From an uncultured Bacillota bacterium (GTDB lineage Bacteria; Bacillota_I; Bacilli_A; Erysipelotrichales; Erysipelotrichaceae): a DNA stretch of 41,147 bases. Position numbers and translations under genes: made by a program. Positions 29,383 through 37,473 of this stretch are shown piece after piece. A model generated the notes under the pieces. The model saw only the letters and a list, made by a program, of their open reading frames with translations, did no database searches and was not told where the DNA came from. The stretch lies in NCBI GenBank assembly GCA_946537295.1, contig CAMNFQ010000007.1, positions 1 to 41,147 of the forward strand. Reading direction: 5' to 3'. Position 1 is the stretch's first letter. Every line of letters begins with the position of its first letter.

Positions 29383-30758
29383 TAAAACTTGATTCTGTCT
29401 TTAATGTAATCCTTAAGATCAGTGATCTTTACACGTTCCTGATTCATACTGTCTCTTTCTCTGACAGTAACGCAACCATCATTTTCGGTATCAAAATCAT
29501 ATGTGATACAGAAAGGTGTTCCGATGGCATCATTTCTTCTGTAACGCTTACCAATTGTACCTGTTGCATCGTATTCGCAATGGAATTCCTGTGAAAGGTC
29601 TTCAAATAGTTTTGTAGCAGGTTCAGCAAGCTTCTTGACTAAAGGACAGACACACACTGTAACCGGAGCGATTGCAGGATGGAAATGCATAACGACTCTT
29701 TCATCGTTTTCACCAACCATTTCCTTATCATAGGCATCACAACAGATCATCAGGAATAATCTTTCAACGCCAACTGATGGTTCAACACAATAAGGAATAT
29801 ATTTTTCATGAGTTTCAGGATCAAGATAACTTAATTCCTTGCCCGAATACTCAGAATGCTGTTTAAGATCATAATCAGTACGATCGGCAATACCCCATAC
29901 CTCACCCCAATCAGTGAATGGGAAAGCATATTCAATATCACTGGTTCCTTTAGAATAGAAAGCCAGTTCTTCCTGAGCGTGTTCTCTGATTCTTAATTTA
30001 TTCTCATCAATGCCAAGTCTCTTGACAAAGTTATAGCAGTAGTCAACCCAGTATCTGTACCATTCCAGATCAGTTCCCGGCTGACAGAAGAATTCCAGTT
30101 CCATCTGTTCAAATTCTCTGATTCTGAAGATAAAGTTACCTGGGGTAATTTCATTTCTGAAAGATTTGCCAATCTGACCGATACCAAATGGAATCTTCTT
30201 CCTTGAAGTTCTGGCAACATTATTGAAATTGACAAATATTCCCTGTGCAGTTTCCGGACGAAGATAGACAACTGATTTGGCATCTTCCAAAGTTCCGATA
30301 TAAGTCTTGAACATCAGATTGAATGATCTGGCACTGGTAAAATTGTGTTTACCGCAGACAGGACAAACGATATGATTATCTTCGATCATCTTATCCATTT
30401 CTTCTGGAGTTTTACCTTCAGCTGAAAGTCCGGTCGCCTCTTCAATCATATTGTCGGCACGGAAACGTCCTTTACATTCCTTACAATCGACCATGGCATC
30501 CGCAAATCCCTTGATATGACCAGATGCTTCCCAGGTCTTGGTATTCATCAGAATAGCTGAATCAATACCAACGTTATAAGGCGATCTTTCAATAAATTCT
30601 TTCCACCAGAGATCCTTGATATTCTTTTTTAACCATGAACCAAGAATACCAAAATCCCAGGAATTGGAAAGACCACCATAGATCTCAGAACCCTGATAGA
30701 CAAATCCGGAATTCTTGAGATGAGAAACGATTTCATCAAAATTGTATTTATTATCCAT
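29382..30758 (-). CDS. glyS: Glycyl-tRNA synthetase (alpha2 type)
   Basis: IYGGLSNSWDFGILG, RPETAQGIFVNF, FEQMELEFF, EPSVGVERLFLMI. Confidence 0.95.
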   Translation of the reverse strand: MDNKYNFDEIVSHLKNSGFVYQGSEIYGGLSNSWDFGILGSWLKKNIKDLWWKEFIERSPYNVGIDSAILMNTKTWEASGHIKGFADAMVDCKECKGRFRADNMIEEATGLSAEGKTPEEMDKMIEDNHIVCPVCGKHNFTSARSFNLMFKTYIGTLEDAKSVVYLRPETAQGIFVNFNNVARTSRKKIPFGIGQIGKSFRNEITPGNFIFRIREFEQMELEFFCQPGTDLEWYRYWVDYCYNFVKRLGIDENKLRIREHAQEELAFYSKGTSDIEYAFPFTDWGEVWGIADRTDYDLKQHSEYSGKELSYLDPETHEKYIPYCVEPSVGVERLFLMICCDAYDKEMVGENDERVVMHFHPAIAPVTVCVCPLVKKLAEPATKLFEDLSQEFHCEYDATGTIGKRYRRNDAIGTPFCITYDFDTENDGCVTVRERDSMNQERVKITDLKDYIKDRIKF

Positions 30759-30770
30759 ATTAACTCCAAT

Positions 30771-32144
30771 CTATAGATTATTACTTATATATCTGGCGAC
30801 ATAGACGCCGCTGGCAGATGCATGTGACAAGGAATGAGTAACACCTGAACAATCTCCGATAACAAACAGATTCTTATGAATTGTTTCGAGATTGTCATCA
30901 AGCTGAAGTTCCATGTTGTAGAATTTTACTTCTACTCCATAAAGAAGTGTTTCATCATTAGCTGTACCAGGTGCGATCTTGTCAAGCGCATAGATCATCT
31001 CGATAATATCATCCAGAATTCTTTTTGGAATGACCAGAGAAAGATCACCAGGTGTAGCTTTTAATGTTGGTGTGATAAACGAATGTTCGATCTTATCAAC
31101 CGTAGAGCGCTTGCCTCTTAACAGATCACCGAATCTTTGAACGATAACGCCACCGCCTAACATATTGGACAGTTTCGCAATTGATTCACCATAGCCGTTT
31201 GAATCCTTAAATGGTTCAGTAAAATGTTTTGATACCAGCAAGGCAAAGTTGGTATTCTCTGTCTTTTTTTCCGGATCTTCATAGCTATGACCATTAACAG
31301 TAATGATTCCATTGGTATTTTCATTAACAACGATACCTTTAGGATTCATACAGAAAGTTCTTACTCTATCCTGATATTTAGATGTACGATAGACGATCTT
31401 ACCTTCATAGAGTTCATCGGTGATATGATTGAAGATCTCACAAGGAAGCTCTACTCTGACACCAATATCGACACGGTTGGAATTAGTTGGAATCTTAAGA
31501 TCAGCACAGACTTTTTCCATCCATTTAGAACCGGATCTACCAGCTGAGATAATGCAATACTTGGAGACAAACGTTTCATTTTTAGTCTCAAGTTCATATT
31601 CATCATTATTCTTATGAACACTTATTACTTCGGTATTGAAATAGAAATCTATCTTTTCAACCAGATAGTTATATAGATTGCTCAATACCTCATAGTTGAT
31701 ATCAGTTCCTAAATGTCTAACCTTGGCATCCAGAAGATGTAAGCCATTCTTGATACATTCAGTCTTGATAGACGAAGAAGCGGTTGAATACAGTTTAGTT
31801 TTTCCACCGCCATATTCTACATTGATCGTATCGACATAATTCATCAGATCTAACGCCTGTTTTTTACCGATATGTTCATATAATGTTCCACCAAAATCAT
31901 TGGTGATGTTATATTTTCCATCAGAAAAAGCACCTGCTCCACCAAATCCATTCATGATAGCGCAAGTCTGACAGTTGATACATTTGGTGATCTTCTCACC
32001 ATCGATTGGACATTTTCTTTTTTCCAGCTTATTGCCATATTCAATAATAGCAACTTTAAGCTGAGGAGCCTTTTTTGTCAGTTCATAGGCCGTAAAGATA
32101 CCGCCTGGGCCAGCTCCTACAATTGTGACATCATACTTTATCAT
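30771..32144 (-). CDS. COG2509-type FAD-dependent dehydrogenase (second paralog)
   Basis: VTIVGAGPGGIFTAYEL, MNGFGGAGAFSDGKYN, LFVIGDCSGVTHSLSHASASGVYVA. Confidence 0.88.
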   Translation of the reverse strand: MIKYDVTIVGAGPGGIFTAYELTKKAPQLKVAIIEYGNKLEKRKCPIDGEKITKCINCQTCAIMNGFGGAGAFSDGKYNITNDFGGTLYEHIGKKQALDLMNYVDTINVEYGGGKTKLYSTASSSIKTECIKNGLHLLDAKVRHLGTDINYEVLSNLYNYLVEKIDFYFNTEVISVHKNNDEYELETKNETFVSKYCIISAGRSGSKWMEKVCADLKIPTNSNRVDIGVRVELPCEIFNHITDELYEGKIVYRTSKYQDRVRTFCMNPKGIVVNENTNGIITVNGHSYEDPEKKTENTNFALLVSKHFTEPFKDSNGYGESIAKLSNMLGGGVIVQRFGDLLRGKRSTVDKIEHSFITPTLKATPGDLSLVIPKRILDDIIEMIYALDKIAPGTANDETLLYGVEVKFYNMELQLDDNLETIHKNLFVIGDCSGVTHSLSHASASGVYVARYISNNL

Positions 32145-32188
32145 ACAACCTACCTTTTTAACATAACTATTATATATTAAAGATGGAA

Positions 32189-32218
32189 CTAAAAAGTACT
32201 AAAAAGACCTAAAAAGTG
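32189..32218 (+). repeat. Three 10-bp phased direct repeats CTAAAAAGta/CTAAAAAGac/CTAAAAAGtg
   Basis: Read directly; exact 10-bp period, ending 3 bp before TATAAT at 32222-32227. Confidence 0.85.
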
Positions 32219-32248
32219 TTTTATAATATCTAAGTTGGAGGATAATTT

Positions 32249-33439
32249 ATGTCACGTTTAACAGGAACAGTGTCTAGAGGCATCAGATGCCCGATCATTA
32301 AAGAAGGTGATGATCTTTCAGCTATAGTTACATCTGCTGTGATCAACGCCAGTAAGTCAGATGGATTTGAATTACACGATAGAGATGTAATTGCGCTAAC
32401 TGAATCAATCGTAGCCAGATCTCAAGGCAATTATTGTACAGTTGATGATATTGCCTATGATGTCAGAAAGAAACTTGGAGGCAATGATATAGGCGTTATC
32501 TTCCCTATCACTTCCAGAAACAGATTTTCCGTCCTTCTGAGTGGTATTGCCAGAGGAGCCAAGAAGATCTATCTCATGTTCTCATACCCTTCTGATGAAG
32601 TAGGAAATGCCTTCTTAACCTATGATGAACTGGATGAAAAAGCTATTGATCCATTTACAGACGTCTTAAGTGAATCACAGTTCAAGGAACTCTTTGGTGA
32701 TCCGATTCATGAATTTACCGGTGTTAACTATGTTGATTACTATCGTGAACTGATCAATAAAGAAGGTTGTGAATGTGAAATCATTTTCGCCAATCAGGCA
32801 AAAACAATCCTGGAATTCACAAAAAATGTTTTAGCTTGTGATATTCATACCAGATTCAGATCAAAGAGAATTCTGAGAGAACTCGGTGCTAATGTGTGCG
32901 GACTAGATGATATCCTGAATGAATCAATAAATGGTTCCGGATATAATGAAAAATATGGTCTGTTAGGATCTAACAAGGCAACTGATGAAAAAGTAAAGCT
33001 CTTCCCAAGAGATGCTCAATCACTTGTTGACGGTATTCAAAGCAAGATGCAGGAACTTACCGGTAAGCATATGGAAGTTATGATCTATGGCGATGGAGCC
33101 TTCAAAGATCCTCAAGGAAAGATCTGGGAATTGGCTGATCCTGTTGTTTCACCTTTCTATACTGAAGGTTTAAAAGGAACACCAAACGAAGTTAAGATCA
33201 AATACCTTGCTGATAACGATTATAAGGATCTTTCTGGTGAAGAACTTAAAGAAGCTATTAAATCTTCCATTAAACAGAAAGACGCCAATCTGGTCGGTAA
33301 GATGGTCTCAGAAGGAACAACTCCTAGACAGTTAACAGATCTGATCGGATCATTATGTGATCTGACATCCGGTTCAGGTGATAAAGGAACACCAGTTGTA
33401 CTGGTCCAGGGTTATTTCGATAATTATACAAATGACTAA
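32249..33439 (+). CDS. Coenzyme F420-0:L-glutamate ligase (CofE/COG1478)-like protein
   Basis: TGTVSRGIRCPIIKEGDDLSAIVTSAV, DRDVIALTESIVARSQGN, ...GDGAFKDP..; SD TTGGAGGATAATTT. Confidence 0.8.
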   Translation: MSRLTGTVSRGIRCPIIKEGDDLSAIVTSAVINASKSDGFELHDRDVIALTESIVARSQGNYCTVDDIAYDVRKKLGGNDIGVIFPITSRNRFSVLLSGIARGAKKIYLMFSYPSDEVGNAFLTYDELDEKAIDPFTDVLSESQFKELFGDPIHEFTGVNYVDYYRELINKEGCECEIIFANQAKTILEFTKNVLACDIHTRFRSKRILRELGANVCGLDDILNESINGSGYNEKYGLLGSNKATDEKVKLFPRDAQSLVDGIQSKMQELTGKHMEVMIYGDGAFKDPQGKIWELADPVVSPFYTEGLKGTPNEVKIKYLADNDYKDLSGEELKEAIKSSIKQKDANLVGKMVSEGTTPRQLTDLIGSLCDLTSGSGDKGTPVVLVQGYFDNYTND

Positions 33440-33441
33440 AC

Positions 33442-33467
33442 TAAAGGGATGTATCAACATCCCTTTA
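33442..33467. terminator. Bidirectional terminator TAAAGGGATGT...ACATCCCTTTA
   Basis: Perfect inverted repeat between convergent genes. Confidence 0.8.
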
Positions 33468-33476
33468 ATTAACTCT

Positions 33477-34271
33477 TTAACTTAATATTGCCGCATCATT
33501 ACTGAACTGTTCACCTGCCGCTTTTTCAAACATTTCGAGCAGTTTTTCAACAGTAAGATGCTTTTTTTCTTCACCTGAGATATCCAAGATGATCTTACCA
33601 TTGTTCAACATCAGTAATCTGTCACCGTGTATAATGGCATCTCGCATATTATGAGTAACCATGAAAGTTGTAAGTTCAGTCTTGCGGACAATCTTATCAG
33701 TAACTTCCAGAACCTTTTGCGCAGTCTTAGGATCTAAGGCAGCAGTATGTTCATCAAGAAGAAGAATATGCGGCTGTTGTAATGTGGCCATAATAAGAGT
33801 CAGAGCTTGCCTTTGACCACCTGAAAGTAAACCGACCTTAGTGGAAAGACGATCTTCAAGGCCTAAATCAAATTCCTTTAATAAAGACTTAAAGGTAGCT
33901 CTTTCTTCTGGATCAATTCCTGGAGCCAGTCCTCTTTTTTTACCACGACGATGAGCCAGAGCCAGGTTTTCTTCGATCCACATATCAGCAGCTGTACCCA
34001 TCATCGGGTCCTGAAATACTCTACCGATATATTTAGCTCTTTTATCTTCAGATAGCTTTGTAACATCAATATCATCGATCAGGATCTTTCCTTCATCAAC
34101 AAGCCAGGTTCCGGCAATAGCATTCAATAGTGTTGATTTACCAGCACCATTAGAACCGATGACAGTTACAAATTCACCATCTTTTAAAACCAGATCTACC
34201 CCATTTAGCGCAACTTTTTCGTTGATCGTACCAGGGTTAAATGTCTTCTTAAGATTTTCTAATACCAGCAT
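33477..34271 (-). CDS. ABC transporter ATPase of TrpXYZ-like (COG2984-associated) system
   Basis: GSNGAGKSTLLNAIAG, LLSGGQRQALTLIMAT, LLLDEHTAALDP. Confidence 0.92.
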   Translation of the reverse strand: MLVLENLKKTFNPGTINEKVALNGVDLVLKDGEFVTVIGSNGAGKSTLLNAIAGTWLVDEGKILIDDIDVTKLSEDKRAKYIGRVFQDPMMGTAADMWIEENLALAHRRGKKRGLAPGIDPEERATFKSLLKEFDLGLEDRLSTKVGLLSGGQRQALTLIMATLQQPHILLLDEHTAALDPKTAQKVLEVTDKIVRKTELTTFMVTHNMRDAIIHGDRLLMLNNGKIILDISGEEKKHLTVEKLLEMFEKAAGEQFSNDAAILS

Positions 34272-35158
34272 TATTTATTCCCCTTTCTGAAATTAGGGAT
34301 AGCTAATGCCAGCATAACGATGATAGCAGTAGCAAGTTTCAGGTCGTTTGAATCTACTCTGAGCCACAATACAACGATCATGATCAGATAGTAGACAACT
34401 CCGCCAAGAATAACAAACAGCAATCTGAGATAGAAACTGCATCCTTTCGGGAAGATGATCTCAGATAAGACTTCACCGATTATGATGGCAGCCAGACCAA
34501 TAACGATAGCGCCTCTGCCCATATTGATATCAGAGAAGCCCTGATATTGTGCCATAAGTGCGCCAGCAAGTGCAACAAGTCCATTACTAAGGGCAAATCC
34601 GATAACTTTCATATTATTAACATTTATGCCCTGAGCTAAAGCCATATGCATATTATTGCCGGTTGCTCTGATTGCACATCCCTGTTCAGTACCAAAATAC
34701 CAGTACATGATAATAATCAGGCCTATCGCAAACAAGACGCCGACAAGTATAGCCATCGGAATATTTCTCATTGAGATAAGAACATTGTTCTTGCTTGGAT
34801 TACATGATACGTTTGCAACCATTCCCATGATATGCAGGTTAATCGAATATAGTCCAAACTGCACTAAAATTCCGGATAAGATTGCCGGAATTTTTAGTTT
34901 AGTATGAATAAGCCCTGTACAGATACCAACAACAATACCTGTTACAAACGAGACAAGTACAGCAATCCAGGGATTAATTCCTGAAGTGATAAGCATTACT
35001 GCAACTGCTCCACCAGTAGCAAAAGAGCCATCAACCGTAAGGTCTGACTCTTTTAATACTCTGAATGTTATATATATTCCTAAAGCCATCAAGCCCCAGA
35101 TGATACCTTGGGCAAGACCGCCTGGAATACGTCCAATAAGATTAGAAAGTGTGATCAT
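34271..35158 (-). CDS. ABC transporter permease of the same system
   Basis: Hydrophobic; LKESDLTVDGSFATGGAVAVMLI typical of this permease family. Confidence 0.9.
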   Translation of the reverse strand: MITLSNLIGRIPGGLAQGIIWGLMALGIYITFRVLKESDLTVDGSFATGGAVAVMLITSGINPWIAVLVSFVTGIVVGICTGLIHTKLKIPAILSGILVQFGLYSINLHIMGMVANVSCNPSKNNVLISMRNIPMAILVGVLFAIGLIIIMYWYFGTEQGCAIRATGNNMHMALAQGINVNNMKVIGFALSNGLVALAGALMAQYQGFSDINMGRGAIVIGLAAIIIGEVLSEIIFPKGCSFYLRLLFVILGGVVYYLIMIVVLWLRVDSNDLKLATAIIVMLALAIPNFRKGNK

Positions 35159-35161
35159 ATA

Positions 35162-36154
35162 CTATTCAACTGCTATAAATTCATCTGATACTGTTACACC
35201 AAGTAATTCACAGATTTCCGGATTGTATTTCTTGACTGGTTCAGGGAAATACTGAATTGGCATTTCTTCGATCTTTGCTTCACCATTCAAGACCTTAACT
35301 GCCATTTTACCAGTTTCAACGCCTAAATCAAAGTAATCAATTGTTAATGTTGCAACACCACACAATTTACAGATACCTTCTTCACCGGCAATAACAGGCA
35401 TCTTCTTGTCTAAAACGATATTAGCGATCGTCTCTGCACAGCTTGCAGCCTGATTATCGGTAGGAATGTAGAGGACATCAATTTGTGAACACAGATCTTC
35501 ACAAACCATAGCGATATCGTTAGAATCGGTAAATGATTTAGAAACAACTTCAATACCCTTAGCTTCCAGTTCCTTAGTGACTACTTCAACCTGATATTTG
35601 GAATTAGCTTCATTAGAACAGAAGATGATACCGACTTTCTTTGTATCTGGGAACAGATCAACGATCATCTGAGCCTGCTGATCAAGTGGAGCAAGATCAC
35701 TGGTACCAGAAACATTAGAACCAACTAAACCATCAAAATTATCTATGCCTAAAGCTACACCATATTCAGTAACAGAAGTTCCAAGGATTGGAATATCACC
35801 GGTAGCTGATACAGCAGCTTGTAAAGCTGGAGTAGCGTTTGCCATGATCAGATTAACACCATCATTGACAAAACCCTGACAGATTGTAGAACAGGTAGCT
35901 GAATCGCCAGCTGCATTCTGGACAACGATATCGGCATCAGGGAAAGCTTTCTTAACTTCCTGAACGAATCCTTCTGTTGCGGCATCAAGAGCAGCATGCT
36001 GGACAAGCTGAACAACGCCTACAGAAACAGCAGTGTTTGTCTCAACTGGAGTATCATTTCCTCCTTCTTCATTTTGTGAATTGTTTCCTGATGAACATCC
36101 GACCAATGCGAAGATCATCATCATTGCTAATAAAGCAGTCAGTAATTTTTTCAT
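35162..36154 (-). CDS. ABC transporter substrate-binding lipoprotein (COG2984)
   Basis: MKKLLTALLAMMMIFALVGCSSG lipobox; VQLVQHAALDAATEGF; AGGAGG RBS before ATG 36154 (ORF track start 36190 is inside the leader). Confidence 0.92.
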   Translation of the reverse strand: MKKLLTALLAMMMIFALVGCSSGNNSQNEEGGNDTPVETNTAVSVGVVQLVQHAALDAATEGFVQEVKKAFPDADIVVQNAAGDSATCSTICQGFVNDGVNLIMANATPALQAAVSATGDIPILGTSVTEYGVALGIDNFDGLVGSNVSGTSDLAPLDQQAQMIVDLFPDTKKVGIIFCSNEANSKYQVEVVTKELEAKGIEVVSKSFTDSNDIAMVCEDLCSQIDVLYIPTDNQAASCAETIANIVLDKKMPVIAGEEGICKLCGVATLTIDYFDLGVETGKMAVKVLNGEAKIEEMPIQYFPEPVKKYNPEICELLGVTVSDEFIAVE

Positions 36155-36175
36155 TTTTTCCTCCTGAAATAAAAA

Positions 36176-36420
36176 ATTCGTCCCTGACAAGGACGAATCT
36201 ATCGCGTTACCACCTTTTTTTAATAATACATTACTGTATTAATCTCATTAGCCACCAACATGGCTTACATCTGTAACGGGATGACCCGAGATAACCTACT
36301 TCTTTCAGCTATCTAACTCCGTAATGTATTCTCGTTCAACTATCATGATTACTTGCACCAACCGTAATCTCTCTGAAATGAATCATTGACGATACTATTT
36401 ACTTCAAAGTTTGTAACTGA
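36176..36420 (-). promoter_or_regulatory. T-box leader, predicted tyrosine specifier (UAC)
   Basis: T-box AGGTGGTAACGCG (+ coords 36203-36215), terminator ATTCGTCC..GGACGAAT-TTTTTT (36176-36198), Stem I with AGTA/GAA specifier loop and UAC at 36326-36328. Confidence 0.9.
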
Positions 36421-36424
36421 TTTT

Positions 36425-36453
36425 ATTTTATGTAAACTTTGAAAAAATGTCAA
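36425..36453 (-). promoter_or_regulatory. Promoter TTGACA-17-TAAAAT upstream of T-box
   Basis: -35 at 36448-36453 and -10 at 36425-36430, read on minus strand. Confidence 0.8.
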
Positions 36454-36503
36454 CAATTATTTTCAATATATTTTCTGAAAATATTTACATGTGAATAATT
36501 TGA

Positions 36504-37367
36504 TTACTTTTCCGCGAAATATTCATTTGCTATTGAAGAAAGGATTATGAGTATCGCCCCTACTATTCCCATTATTCCAATATTCTCATGAAACAGTATA
36601 GATCCGATCAGAACATTGAGTACTGGTTCCAGATATCCCAGTATTGCAATAGTTTGTGAAGACAGAACACCTATTGCATCAAAGTAGCACATATATGCAA
36701 CTCCCGTATGTAGAAAACCAAGGATAAGAACAATAATCACCGATTTCAGATCAAAACTTGTAGGAAACGATCTGTTTAAAGCTACATATGGAAAAACAAT
36801 AAAAGCACTGGAAAGTAACTGGACAAGTGTTTTGTCATACGAAGATATATTTTTGAGCTTGCGATTAAATAGCAGTAATATCACAAAACCAAGAGCTGCC
36901 AGTAAACCATAGAAAAAACAGCGATAGTCTTCGATTTTACCATCGAATACCCCAGATATTAATACCATTCCTATAAACGCCATAACGATACATATCAGTT
37001 GATACTTATTTATCTTAGCCTTATTTATCAAGGCATCAATCACGACAACTATAATTGGAGCCAGGTAGTTACATAAGGAACTTACAGCCATTCCATAACG
37101 ATAACCGCTGAACAGAAAGATCCAGTTAAATCCCAAAGCAAAGCCGGAACCGATCAAAAGAAAGAGATTATTATTGATTGCCTTAAGATCGATCTTTCTA
37201 CCTGTGATCATCATGACAACGATAATAAACAACGAACCCAGAATACCACGACATAAGACGACAAATTCATCCGAATAATCGACGAATCGTAAAAACAGGC
37301 CGATAGTGCCATACAGACATAAGGCAAACAGATATTTGGCTGTTGTAATTCTTTTTTCTTTATTCAT
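36504..37367 (-). CDS. EamA/DMT-family transporter
   Basis: Ten hydrophobic segments, internal EamA repeat pattern; ATG at 37367 preferred over upstream GTGs. Confidence 0.9.
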   Translation of the reverse strand: MNKEKRITTAKYLFALCLYGTIGLFLRFVDYSDEFVVLCRGILGSLFIIVVMMITGRKIDLKAINNNLFLLIGSGFALGFNWIFLFSGYRYGMAVSSLCNYLAPIIVVVIDALINKAKINKYQLICIVMAFIGMVLISGVFDGKIEDYRCFFYGLLAALGFVILLLFNRKLKNISSYDKTLVQLLSSAFIVFPYVALNRSFPTSFDLKSVIIVLILGFLHTGVAYMCYFDAIGVLSSQTIAILGYLEPVLNVLIGSILFHENIGIMGIVGAILIILSSIANEYFAEK

Positions 37368-37473
37368 CACCACAAATATACAACAGTTTGTTATATAAGA
37401 TCACGGTTTTACTTAAGGAAAATATAGTAGAATACTTATATGTTAAAATATTGAAAGAAATGAGGAATGATTT

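Noticed and set aside
32189-32218. CTAAAAAG repeats as a CRISPR or microsatellite array
   Set aside because: Only three 10-bp units without spacers, positioned on a promoter; better read as a regulatory element.
36155-36190. N-terminal extension MSGTNFLFQEEK of the binding protein
   Set aside because: It lies in the T-box terminator/RBS; the true start is ATG 36154 with AGGAGG and a signal peptide.
36196-36276. Part of the + strand 99-aa ORF over the T-box
   Set aside because: Covers the T-box leader and signal peptide region in antisense; not a protein gene.
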